A stretch of 43,562 nucleotides of DNA from Immundisolibacterales bacterium (lineage in GTDB: Bacteria; Pseudomonadota; Gammaproteobacteria; HK1): contig JAPOPW010000035.1 in NCBI GenBank assembly GCA_026712715.1, positions 1 through 43,562 of the forward strand. Reading direction: 5' to 3'. The notes under the pieces were generated by a model. That model did not search any database, was not told the origin of the DNA, and saw only the letters and a list, made by a program, of their open reading frames with translations. Of the stretch, positions 28,188 through 35,875 are shown one piece after another. Made by a program: the position numbers and the translations under genes. Positions within the stretch are counted from its first letter, which is position 1; the number at the start of each line of letters is the position of its first letter.

Positions 28188-29129
28188 CTACCCGTTCCGG
28201 GCCGCGGAGGACGGGGCACCGATCGGAGACGGTCCCGTTTCGGGGTCCGGGCCGGGGAAGCCGGCTTCGACCTCGCGCCCGTGACGCTTCGGCGCATCGC
28301 GGCCGGAGCGCGGCCGTGTGCCTTCTTCGACCGGGTCCGCTCGAAGGGGGACCCGCGCACACGGCGGGTTCGATCCGGGAAGCGCCGAGCGCACGACCAC
28401 TTCGGCGGAGCGGCTCCGCACGGCGACCGCGGCCGCGTGGTCCGGACCGCTCTTCAGCGCGTGCAGCGACCAATGCGACGCCTCGTCGGGCGCCGCGCCT
28501 TCCCAGCGCGCTTCGAGCAGGGCCGCGGGTTCGCCCTCGGTCACGTCGAAGCGGTCGAGTCCGATGGAAACGCCGCGTCCGTCCGCCTTGATTACGGCCT
28601 CCTTGCGGGCCCAGACCCGAAAGAACGCGCCGAGCGGGTCCGGAGCGGATCCGACCGCGCGCCGCTCGGACGGTGAAAAGAACCGTCGCGCGAGACGTGC
28701 GAGGTTCCGGCGAGGGCGGACCCGTTCCACATCCACCCCGGGCTCCATGCCGAGCGCGACCGCAACGACGAAGCGCCCTCCCGAATGTGAAAGGTTGAAT
28801 CCGACCGCGGGCGGGCGGCGGGGCCCCGCGGGGCCGGTCGCGAGGCGGGGCTTGCCGTGCGCGCCCTCGAGGATGGCAATCGCGAGGGGGTCGACGTCGA
28901 GCACTCCGGCGAGAATGCGTCTGAGCGCTCCCCGGCACACGAGGAACTCGTGCCGCCGGCGCGCGGAGCGCATCGCGCGGGCGCGCGCCTCTTCCGCCGG
29001 CGTGACGGCCTCCGGGCTCGCATCCAAGGTGCCGTGCCACACGTGGATCTCTCCGCTTGGAATCGTCGCCGGAGATTCGGGGGGAACGGTGCTACGCTGC
29101 AACCCGGTCGGTCCGAAACGAGTGTTCAC
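28188..29129 (-). CDS. 4'-phosphopantetheinyl transferase (Sfp type)
   Basis: This enzyme transfers phosphopantetheine from CoA to carrier-protein serines. Sfp-family motifs are HGKPRL, FNLSHSGGRFVVAVA, GVDVERVRPRRN (metal-binding Asp and Glu) and FRVWARKEAVIKADGRG. The 313-residue frame has a non-conserved N-terminus and a 60-residue Arg/Pro-rich C-terminal tail. The true start is uncertain: GTG at 29129 lies only 5 bases from the divergent GTG of the dapF-like gene. The target carrier protein is unknown, and no NRPS/PKS gene is in the window. It lies 45 bases upstream of mfd on the same strand. Confidence 0.85.
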   Translation of the reverse strand: MNTRFGPTGLQRSTVPPESPATIPSGEIHVWHGTLDASPEAVTPAEEARARAMRSARRRHEFLVCRGALRRILAGVLDVDPLAIAILEGAHGKPRLATGPAGPRRPPAVGFNLSHSGGRFVVAVALGMEPGVDVERVRPRRNLARLARRFFSPSERRAVGSAPDPLGAFFRVWARKEAVIKADGRGVSIGLDRFDVTEGEPAALLEARWEGAAPDEASHWSLHALKSGPDHAAAVAVRSRSAEVVVRSALPGSNPPCARVPLRADPVEEGTRPRSGRDAPKRHGREVEAGFPGPDPETGPSPIGAPSSAARNG

Positions 29130-29134
29130 TGGCA

Positions 29135-30097
29135 GTGGAATTCCGGAAATATCACGCGCTTGGAAACGACTACGTCGTCCTCGGCGGCGCCGCCCTCGGT
29201 GATCCGCCCGACCGCCGGGTCGTGCGCCGCGTCTGCGACCGGCATCACGGTATCGGAGCGGACGGGATCTTACTGGACGTCCCCTGCGGCATCGATTCCG
29301 ATGCCCGCGCCGATTTCGACGCGGGTGCCGGCGAGGGCGCGAAAGCCGGTGCCGATGTCGCCGCCGTTGCCGTTGGCGGCGCCGATTCGGGCGCCGCCGA
29401 ACGGCCTCGGGCGGCGCTTCGAATCTTCAATCCGGACGGCTCGGAAGCGGAGAAGAGCGGCAACGGGCTTCGCATCTTCGCGCGGTACCTCCGCGACCGG
29501 GGTCGGGTGAGCGGGACGGAGTGGTTCACGGTGAAGACGGCCGGTGGCGACGTGGCGTGCTCGGTATCCGCCGACGGCCGGCGGGTCGCGGCCGAGATGG
29601 GGCGGGCGAGCTTCGACGCCGCCGCGATTCCGGTGACGGGCGGGGAGGGGGGAGAGGTGCTCCTGCGGCCTCTCGAGGTCGAGGGGCGCGAGGTGGAATG
29701 CTCCGCGGTCACGGTCGGGAACCCGCACTGCGTCGTCGTGGTGGAGACCGCGCGGGCCGAGGAGGCACGCTCGCTCGGTCCGCTCCTCGAGCGCCACCCC
29801 GCGTTTCCCAATCGGACCAACGTCCAGCTCGTCGAGGTCGTCGGCCCGCATCGGATCCGGATCGAGATCTGGGAACGGGGAGCCGGGTACACCCTCGCCT
29901 CGGGCACCAGCAGTTGCGCGGCCGCCGCGGTCTGCCGCCGGCTCGGGCGGGTGCGCTCGCCGGTTGTCGTCGCGATGCCGGGCGGCGAGATCGACGTCGC
30001 GGTGCGCGATGACTACTCGCTGCGCATGGAGGGCGCGGTCACGGCCGTCGCCCACGGGGTCCTCAGCCCGGAGTGCCTCGAGCCGAAGTCCGGCTGA
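29135..30097 (+). CDS. DapF-like epimerase homologue lacking both catalytic cysteines
   Basis: This is a 320-residue protein with the diaminopimelate-epimerase fold: FRKYHALGNDYVVL at the start, FNPDGSEAEKSGNGLRIF, VGNPHCVV and ERGAGYTLASGTSSCAAAA. In true DapF the two acid/base residues are cysteines (Cys73 and Cys217 in common numbering). Here Ser108 (AAG-AGC-GGC) and Ser256 (GCC-TCG-GGC) occupy those positions. Cys261 corresponds to the second, non-catalytic cysteine. An Ala/Gly/Asp-rich insertion (about residues 55-87) is present. The start GTG at 29135 has no strong ribosome-binding site. Either it is not a racemase of the usual kind or it uses serine-based chemistry; calling it DapF would be unsafe. 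Confidence 0.85.
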   Translation: MEFRKYHALGNDYVVLGGAALGDPPDRRVVRRVCDRHHGIGADGILLDVPCGIDSDARADFDAGAGEGAKAGADVAAVAVGGADSGAAERPRAALRIFNPDGSEAEKSGNGLRIFARYLRDRGRVSGTEWFTVKTAGGDVACSVSADGRRVAAEMGRASFDAAAIPVTGGEGGEVLLRPLEVEGREVECSAVTVGNPHCVVVVETARAEEARSLGPLLERHPAFPNRTNVQLVEVVGPHRIRIEIWERGAGYTLASGTSSCAAAAVCRRLGRVRSPVVVAMPGGEIDVAVRDDYSLRMEGAVTAVAHGVLSPECLEPKSG

Positions 30098-30217
30098 GGC
30101 CGGGCCCTTCGACGATACGGTGCCGCCGAGGCGCCGCGCTCCATGTGCCGCGAGCCTTCGCCACCTCCTCGGGTGGACCGGAAAGCGCGAGCGGTCGCAG
30201 GCTCGCTCGAAAGGGAT

Positions 30218-30883
30218 TCAGGCTCCGAAGTGGCGGGCGAGGAGGGCGGCGGTGAAGCTCGACCGGAGATAGAAGCCCCGGGGGTTCGCAAGCACCCGAC
30301 GGCCGTCCTCGTCGGTGGTCCAGTCACGCTCGCGCGAATCCGCGGCTTTCGGGCGAAGCTGGAGCGCCGTCCCCCGCCGCCCGGTAATGGACGCGAAGCG
30401 GCCGAGCGCGATGTCCTCCATGAACTCTTCCCAGTCGGCCCGCAGGGTCGCTTCTTCGTCCCGCGAGGGGGTCCAGAGGAAGGGGGCACCGATGCGCCGC
30501 GAACGCAGCTCGCCGCCCGCCACGGCGACGGTCGGCACCCACAGCACCCGGGCGAGCTTCGCACGCACCAGGGACGTCTCCCATTCGAGGCCCGTGACGT
30601 CTTCCATGGGAGCGATGCCGACCCAGGTGGACTCGAGCGGCTTGCCGGCCCGGTTCACCGGGATGGTCTTGAGCTCGATCCCGAGCCCTGGGAAATCCGG
30701 TCCCGGGGCGCCGCCCGACCGCGCGCCGAGGGCCGCTTCCACGAGCTGTCCGGCCCATCCCTTCGATCTCCGCGGATCGTGCGGGACGGGCCAGTGAAGC
30801 TCCGCGGCCAGCTCGGCGAGGGTCGAGCCCGCGATGGCGCGGGCTCGTTCCAGGAGCTCGGTTTCGCTCGCCGGGGAACGCAT
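30218..30883 (-). CDS. mutH: DNA mismatch repair endonuclease MutH
   Basis: This is a 221-residue, type II-restriction-enzyme-like nuclease that nicks the unmethylated strand at hemimethylated GATC sites after MutS/MutL recognition. KGWAGQLVEAALGA and DFPGLGIELKTIPVN carry the catalytic Asp, Glu and Lys (D...E-x-K pattern). STWVGIAP, WEEFMEDIALG and GRRGTALQLRPKAA follow. The ATG at 30883 overlaps the stop of the thiL N-part gene. MutH is limited to a subset of gammaproteobacteria, which supports the taxonomic reading. Confidence 0.94.
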   Translation of the reverse strand: MRSPASETELLERARAIAGSTLAELAAELHWPVPHDPRRSKGWAGQLVEAALGARSGGAPGPDFPGLGIELKTIPVNRAGKPLESTWVGIAPMEDVTGLEWETSLVRAKLARVLWVPTVAVAGGELRSRRIGAPFLWTPSRDEEATLRADWEEFMEDIALGRFASITGRRGTALQLRPKAADSRERDWTTDEDGRRVLANPRGFYLRSSFTAALLARHFGA

Positions 30884-31356
30884 CACCCGCTTCGCGATTG
30901 CAGGGCGTGCAGCACGCACGCGATGCTGCGTGGCCCGCGCGTCGTGTCACCGCCGACGAGGGTGACCCCGGCCGCCCGGCACGCTTCGGCGAAGCTCGCC
31001 GCGAACTCCCGCGTCCAGTCCTCGTCCGGAGCGGGCAGGGTGAGGCCCAGGAGGGCCCACGCCGGCCGCGGCGCAACCCGGTACCCGGCGCTTTCGGTCA
31101 GCTCCCGCAAGCCGTCTTCGATCGCGCGCCGGCCGAGCGCGGCGGCCGGGACATCGGGCGCGAAGTCGAATCCTTCGTGCAAGGTGGTGCTCACCGAGAC
31201 GATCGTGCTTCCGGCCGGTGGCGCGACGAGCGCGGCATCGTCCCCGATTCCGGTCAGGACGTCGTCGCGTTCGACGGTCGCGCCCGCGAAGAAGCGGGCG
31301 ATGAGTTCGAATTCCGCTGCCAAGTCCGGGCTTCCCTCGAATTGCGGGGCACTCAA
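30883..31356 (-). CDS. ThiL N-terminal-half protein (split thiamine-monophosphate kinase, ATP-site part)
   Basis: This is a 157-residue protein matching only the N-terminal half of ThiL: EFELIARFFAG at residues 15-25, the ATP/Mg motif GIGDDAAL, and LVGGDTTRGP near residue 140. It then stops where ThiL would continue. Two other ThiL motifs are degenerate here: STDTL reads STTLHEG, and NLSDLAAMGA is replaced by GLRELTESAGYRV. The probable start TTG (31356) overlaps the pgpA stop and leads into a normal ThiL N-terminus; the end overlaps the mutH ATG. The codon usage and open frame look like a maintained gene. The kept motifs are just those missing from the gene at 31832-32704, which suggests a two-subunit enzyme. 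Confidence 0.78.
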   Translation of the reverse strand: MSAPQFEGSPDLAAEFELIARFFAGATVERDDVLTGIGDDAALVAPPAGSTIVSVSTTLHEGFDFAPDVPAAALGRRAIEDGLRELTESAGYRVAPRPAWALLGLTLPAPDEDWTREFAASFAEACRAAGVTLVGGDTTRGPRSIACVLHALQSRSG

Positions 31357-31835
31357 TCGCCGCCGCCCGCGAGTCGGGCGAGGGCCTGGACGCCAGCCCA
31401 GGCGAACGCCCCGGCGACGATATCGTCGAGCATGATCCCGGCGCCGCCGCGCACCCGCCGGTCCAGCCAGCCGATGGGCCAGGGCTTGAGCACGTCGAAG
31501 ACGCGAAAGAGAACGAAGGCGATCGCCCACCAGTGCCAGCCGGCCGGCACCGCGACGAGGGCGACCATCGTGCCCGCGATCTCGTCCCAGACGACGGGTG
31601 CGGGGTCGGACTCCCCGAGACTGCGCGCGGCGCTCTCGCAGATGGGAAACCCGGCGATGCACACGATGGCGGTGACCGCGGCAACGGCGAGCGGATCGAG
31701 GGGAGTGGAAGCGAGGACGAAGGCGAACCCGAGCCCGACCAGACTCCCCGCGGTGCCGGGGGCCACCGGCACTTGCCCGGCGCCGAATCCGGTCGCGAGG
31801 AGTAGAGCGAGACGGGGCGCACGCGCGGGATTCAC
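31353..31835 (-). CDS. pgpA: Phosphatidylglycerophosphatase A
   Basis: This is a 160-residue inner-membrane lipid phosphatase that makes phosphatidylglycerol from its phosphate. Family motifs are GFGAGQVPVAPGTAGSLVG, VVWDEIAGTMVAL, FRVFDVLKPWPIGWLD and GIMLDDIVAGAFA, with about four membrane helices. It starts with GTG at 31835 within the GTGA overlap with the ThiL C-part stop. Its own TGA overlaps the TTG of the ThiL N-part. The thiL-pgpA pair is common in gammaproteobacteria; a thiL piece on both sides is not. Confidence 0.93.
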   Translation of the reverse strand: MNPARAPRLALLLATGFGAGQVPVAPGTAGSLVGLGFAFVLASTPLDPLAVAAVTAIVCIAGFPICESAARSLGESDPAPVVWDEIAGTMVALVAVPAGWHWWAIAFVLFRVFDVLKPWPIGWLDRRVRGGAGIMLDDIVAGAFAWAGVQALARLAGGGD

Positions 31836-32704
31836 TCTTGGGGCTCCGTGGACCTCGGCGTCGCGAAGTGCTCGTAGCCGGCCGGGACGGAGCGCGGCCG
31901 GCCATCCCCATCGAGACACCGAAGGCCCGGCCCCCGCTCGACGACCCCGATCCGCGAGACCGCGACTCCGAGCTCGGCCCCGGCGAGGAGCTTCTCCCGC
32001 CCCGGGGGCACGGTGAAGGCGAGCTCGTAGTCGTCGCCGCCCGCGAGCGCGAGGTCCGTCGCCTGTTTCCGGCCGAACGCGGCGCACAGCTCGCCGGAGA
32101 GCGGAAGACGGGCGGCTTCGAGGGTGGCGCCCGCTCCGCTCGCCCGGAGCACGTGCCCGAGGTCGGCGCAGAGGCCGTCCGACACGTCGATGGCGCTCGT
32201 CGCGATACTCCGCAGGGCGAGACCCGCCGCAACGCGCGGCTCGGGGCGGTCGAGCCGCGCGGCGAGTCCGCCGGCGCCCCCGGGGGCGCCGGCCGCGTCC
32301 CCCAGGGTTCCGGTGACGTAGATGAGATCCCCGGGGCGGGCGCCGGAGCGAAGCAGCGGCGGTGCCGATCCCGGAAACGTGCCGGCGATCTCGACCGAGA
32401 CGAGCAGGGGGCCCGTGCGGACCGGCCGGCGATCCATCCGGACGGCGAACCGCTCCGCCAACTCCCCGATACCCGCCGCGAACGCTTCCTCCCAGGCGGG
32501 AGAAGGCGCGGGATGGGCGGCGTGAACGAGGGCGCGTCGGGGCTGGGCCCCCATCGCGGCGAGGTCGCTCAGGTTGACCGCGAGTGCCTTGTGTCCGAGG
32601 GAACGGGGCGCGACGTCCGCCCGGAAGTGAACGTCGGCCACCAGCGTGTCGAGCGCGATCGCGACTGCGCCGGGGTCCTCCGGGCGCCAGGTCCGGGCCG
32701 TCAT
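31832..32704 (-). CDS. thiL: ThiL lacking the N-terminal ATP motif (split thiamine-monophosphate kinase, C-terminal part)
   Basis: This 290-residue protein covers ThiL from the second strand to the end: LDTLVADVHF, KALAVNLSDLAAMGA, RSGARPGDLIYVTGTLGDAA, AIDVSDGLCADLGH, GGDDYELAFTVP and YEHFATP. ThiL phosphorylates thiamine monophosphate to the diphosphate cofactor. The first 30-40 residues, with the EFELI helix and the GIGDDAAL metal/ATP motif, are absent: the ATG is followed by MTARTWRPEDPG. In addition GGDTTRGP reads RMDRRPVRTGP. The upstream 49 bases up to the membrane-protein stop cannot encode the missing part. The complementary pieces are present in the gene at 30883-31356, two genes downstream. 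Confidence 0.88.
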   Translation of the reverse strand: MTARTWRPEDPGAVAIALDTLVADVHFRADVAPRSLGHKALAVNLSDLAAMGAQPRRALVHAAHPAPSPAWEEAFAAGIGELAERFAVRMDRRPVRTGPLLVSVEIAGTFPGSAPPLLRSGARPGDLIYVTGTLGDAAGAPGGAGGLAARLDRPEPRVAAGLALRSIATSAIDVSDGLCADLGHVLRASGAGATLEAARLPLSGELCAAFGRKQATDLALAGGDDYELAFTVPPGREKLLAGAELGVAVSRIGVVERGPGLRCLDGDGRPRSVPAGYEHFATPRSTEPQE

Positions 32705-32753
32705 GGGCCGCGGGTTCCGGTCGAGTCGAAGGGATGCGGTCCGTGGACGGCGG

Positions 32754-33110
32754 TCAGTTCACGAGCATGCCGACGAGGCGGGCGACGCTCTGGCCGATCT
32801 CGCTCTCGAGCGGGAACGACAGCATGCCCATCACCGAGTACCCGAGGAGCCACGGCATGAGGTAGAAGCGAACCATGAAGAAGAACCATGCGACGAAGAG
32901 CGGCACCATCGGAGGGATCAGGAACCCCGGCGTCACCGGCGCGAAGACCCTGAGAATCGGGTTCGTGACGTGGACGAAGAAGCGCATGAAGAAGAAGTGA
33001 CTGTCTTCGGGCAGGAACAGGCCCATGCCGAAACGCCCGACCAGCGTCCACATCACCGCGCCGAGCACGTAGTCGGTTACGAGCACCCATAGCGGAAACG
33101 CTGCGTACAT
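32754..33110 (-). CDS. Small multi-helix membrane protein (weak YggT-like look)
   Basis: This is a 118-residue hydrophobic protein with about three membrane segments. The middle stretch (HVTNPILRVFAPVTPGFLIPPMVPLFVAWFFF) resembles the NPxLxPxR...P...D/P pattern of YggT-family proteins, but the resemblance is loose and I do not claim membership. The gene is the first of the thiL-pgpA-thiL N-part-mutH cluster, 49 bases before the next start. The function is unknown. Confidence 0.65.
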   Translation of the reverse strand: MYAAFPLWVLVTDYVLGAVMWTLVGRFGMGLFLPEDSHFFFMRFFVHVTNPILRVFAPVTPGFLIPPMVPLFVAWFFFMVRFYLMPWLLGYSVMGMLSFPLESEIGQSVARLVGMLVN

Positions 33111-33304
33111 CTTCGAACGGAGCCAGCTACCGCTTGGCTTGCGAACGGGGCGTAGCGTCGATCATCCTGGCGACTCACCGCGGCCGGCGAGGAAGTGTAA
33201 CGCCGCGGGTCCCGCGGCGAGATCCATCCGCCCGCCCGAAGTGCCGCGCGCCGCGGCCCGGCAGGAGCCGGGTTCCGCGGCGACCGCGACGGTGGAACGA
33301 GAAG

Positions 33305-33333
33305 TCGCCGGGGCGGAAATTCCGCCCCGGCGA
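33305..33333 (-). terminator. Hairpin after the symporter operon
   Basis: The 12-base arms TCGCCGGGGCGG (33305-33316) and CCGCCCCGGCGA (33322-33333) are perfectly complementary around a five-base AT loop. It lies 19 bases after the symporter stop on the minus strand. It would also serve as a barrier before the downstream membrane-protein gene. There is no U-run. Confidence 0.7.
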
Positions 33334-33351
33334 AAGTGACGACCTCCGGTC

Positions 33352-35196
33352 TCAGTGCGACGAGGCGAGGACCGACGCACCCTTCGGAATCCGGGTCGCG
33401 TCGACCATGTCCTGCGTCTCCTTGTCCGGCTCCGGGGTCAACAGGCTGACCACCACCATGGCGATGAGGCTCACCGGCATGCCGATGATCCCGAACCTCA
33501 GGTGGTCGATGCCGATCCACGGCTCCATGCCGCCCCACCGCACCATGTAGAGGTACAGCGTCCCCGCGATGAGCCCCGCGAGCATTCCCGCGATCGCTCC
33601 CTGGCGGTTGGCGCGCTTCCACCACACGCCGAGGACGAGCGGGAAGAAGAGCCCCGAGCAGGCGAAGTCGAACGCCCAGGCCACCGCCCCGAGGATCCCC
33701 GTGAGCTTGAAGCTCGCCACGAACGCGCCCAGCGCGCCGATGACGATGAGGAGCACCCGGGCCACGATGAGCCGTGTGCGCGTCTCCGCCTTCGGGTCGA
33801 TGATCTTGTAGTAGAGATCATGCGAAAGGGCGTTGGCGATCGCGAGGAGCAGACCGTCCGCGGTGGACATCGCGGCGGCCATTCCGCCGGCCGCGACCAG
33901 CCCCGAGATGACGTAGGGCAGGCCCGCGATTTCCGGAGTCGCCAGCACGACGATGTCGCCGCGCATGAAGAACTCGTTGATCTGCAGCAAGCCGTCCCCG
34001 TTCGAGTCGATCACCCTGAGGAACCCGACCTCGCTCCAGTTTCGCACCCAGTCGAGCGAGGTGACGTCCGCGATGCTCTTCCCGATGATGCCGGTCGCGA
34101 GGTTCGGGTCGAGCACCTGGAGCTTGGTGAACGTCGCGAGCGCCGGGGCGGTGAAGTACAGCAGGAAGATGAAGAGCAGCGACCACGCGACGGACTGCCG
34201 CGCCGCCCGCACCGACGGGGTGGTGAAGTAACGCATCAGGATGTGCGGCAGCGAGGCGGTGCCGGCCATCATGCACAGCACGAGGGTGATGAACCGCCAA
34301 CTGTCGAGGGCGGAGGTCCCGGCCGCCGCATGCGCCTTCGTGAGCGCCACCACCCTCAGGCCCTCTTCCTTGATCGACGCGAGCGCTGCCGCGTCCGGTT
34401 TGAGCGCCCCGACCTGGTGCATGGTCTCGAGCTCGCCGAGCCGCATCACCGCGTCGCCGTAGCCGAGCTGGGGAATGATGCCGAAGCCCTGCTTGTTCGA
34501 CATCCAGACCACGGGCACGACGTAGGCGATGATGAGCACGATGTACTGGGCCACCTGGGTCCAGGTCACCGCCCGCATGCCGCCCAGCATCGAACACAGG
34601 AGAATGCCGAGGAGGCCGAACCACACCCCCACCCCGAACGGAATGTGAAGGGCCCGCGCGGCGATGGTGCCCGTCGCGTTGATCTGCGCCGTCACGTAGG
34701 TGAACGAGGCGATCACCAGCACGAGCACCGCGCAGAAGCGGGCGGTGTTGCCGCCGTACCGCGTGCCGATGAAGTCGGGGACGGTGTAGCACCCGAACTT
34801 GCGCAGGTAGGGCGCCATGAGCGCCGCCACCAGCACGTAGCCTCCGGTCCAGCCGACCACGAACGCGAGATAGGCGTGACCGCCCATGTAGATGCCGCCC
34901 GCCATGGCCACGAACGACGCGCCGGACATCCAGTCCGCCGCCGTCGCCATGCCGTTGAAGACCGGTGGTACGGTGCGTCCGGCCACGTAGTAGGCGTCGA
35001 CCTGCATCGTGCGCGACAGCCATCCGATGGCGGCGTAGATGAGGACGGTGAAACCCACGAACAGGATGCCGATCGTGTCGGCGGACGTCCCCATCTGCTC
35101 GAGGACGGCCATGAGCAGGATGAAGACGATGAACCCGCCCGTGTAGATGCCGTAGATCTTGGGAAGGTTGTCGATGAAGCTCCCTTGCATTTTCAT
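33352..35196 (-). CDS. Sodium:solute symporter, VC_2705 subfamily
   Basis: This is a 614-residue, about 13-helix SSS-family transporter, probably for acetate or another short monocarboxylate. YYVAGRTVPPVFNGMATAADWMSGASF (about residues 70-96) and the SSS signature region with GGMAAAMSTADGLLLAIANAL near residue 450 are clear. It is paired with a DUF4212 gene 13 bases upstream, the constant partner of this subfamily. One loop (about residues 395-407) contains DSNGDGLLQINE, a textbook 12-residue EF-hand calcium loop, between helices. The solute is not determinable from sequence. Confidence 0.9.
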   Translation of the reverse strand: MKMQGSFIDNLPKIYGIYTGGFIVFILLMAVLEQMGTSADTIGILFVGFTVLIYAAIGWLSRTMQVDAYYVAGRTVPPVFNGMATAADWMSGASFVAMAGGIYMGGHAYLAFVVGWTGGYVLVAALMAPYLRKFGCYTVPDFIGTRYGGNTARFCAVLVLVIASFTYVTAQINATGTIAARALHIPFGVGVWFGLLGILLCSMLGGMRAVTWTQVAQYIVLIIAYVVPVVWMSNKQGFGIIPQLGYGDAVMRLGELETMHQVGALKPDAAALASIKEEGLRVVALTKAHAAAGTSALDSWRFITLVLCMMAGTASLPHILMRYFTTPSVRAARQSVAWSLLFIFLLYFTAPALATFTKLQVLDPNLATGIIGKSIADVTSLDWVRNWSEVGFLRVIDSNGDGLLQINEFFMRGDIVVLATPEIAGLPYVISGLVAAGGMAAAMSTADGLLLAIANALSHDLYYKIIDPKAETRTRLIVARVLLIVIGALGAFVASFKLTGILGAVAWAFDFACSGLFFPLVLGVWWKRANRQGAIAGMLAGLIAGTLYLYMVRWGGMEPWIGIDHLRFGIIGMPVSLIAMVVVSLLTPEPDKETQDMVDATRIPKGASVLASSH

Positions 35197-35209
35197 GGTC
35201 GTCGGTCCC

Positions 35210-35464
35210 TCAGTCTTCTTCGGCCACGCCGCATTCGCGGTCGATCTTGTCCTGGGCTCTCGCGAACCAGAAGATCAACACGACGAACACGACCAGGGAT
35301 CCTTGCGCGGCCATGTAGAAGCCGAGCGGGAATCCAAGGAAGCTCGTCCCGTTCAGGGCATCGGCGAACCAATGCACGACGAACGAGAACACGAACCAGA
35401 TGGCGAGCGTGATCCACATCAAGTTTCGGGTACGCTGCCAGTGCGTGGTCTGTTCACCATTCAT
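35210..35464 (-). CDS. DUF4212 small membrane subunit of the symporter
   Basis: This is an 84-residue protein with two membrane helices. The order TRNLMWITLAIWFVFSF, HWFADALNGTSFLGFPLGFY and QGSLVVFVVLIFWFA is the DUF4212 (TIGR03647-type) pattern. It begins the operon, preceded by a strong GGGAGGA site, and the symporter follows after 13 bases. It is presumed to form a complex with, or stabilise, the VC_2705-type transporter. Confidence 0.92.
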   Translation of the reverse strand: MNGEQTTHWQRTRNLMWITLAIWFVFSFVVHWFADALNGTSFLGFPLGFYMAAQGSLVVFVVLIFWFARAQDKIDRECGVAEED

Positions 35465-35875
35465 CTACCGTCCTCCCTAGTGATGGAACTTCCCGACTCT
35501 TCGCATGCAAGGGGCCACCGATTCCGCCTGGCTGGTGAACGCCCGGCGCAGGGACGGCGGCTGGCAAGCAAGTGGACGCGTACGGGTCCGTGCCGACGCT
35601 TGCCCGGCGATTGGGGCCGATCGAAGCGAGGCGCGGATTTCGCGAAATTCTGAATGGGGCTTCGAGAAGCGCAGGGGTCGTCTCGGGTATTCGGACGACG
35701 GATCCGGGTGCGCGCAGGAAGTCACCCGGCGGGGTCCATTTCGCCCGCGGTTCGATACGACACGACGCCGTACGCCCGATTCATCGGATTCGACGATTCT
35801 CCTCGCAGCTCTCGGACCGAGCCGGTCTGAAGGAAATCTCCCTGCCCCGGGACGGCGTACTAATATAGCCTTCGA
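35465..35875. other. 411-base gene-free region
   Basis: This is the divergent region between the symporter operon and the unknown gene at 35876. Short frames are open on both strands but lack ribosome-binding sites and any recognisable protein character. An AT-richer TACTAATATAG (35859-35869) just before the ATG at 35876 could be a -10 region. If so, the transcript of that gene would be nearly leaderless. Confidence 0.45.

Noticed and set aside
30883..31356. ThiL N-part regarded as a simple pseudogene
   Set aside because: It has coupled start and stop signals, no internal stops and retains just the motifs that the other gene has lost, which random decay would not predict.
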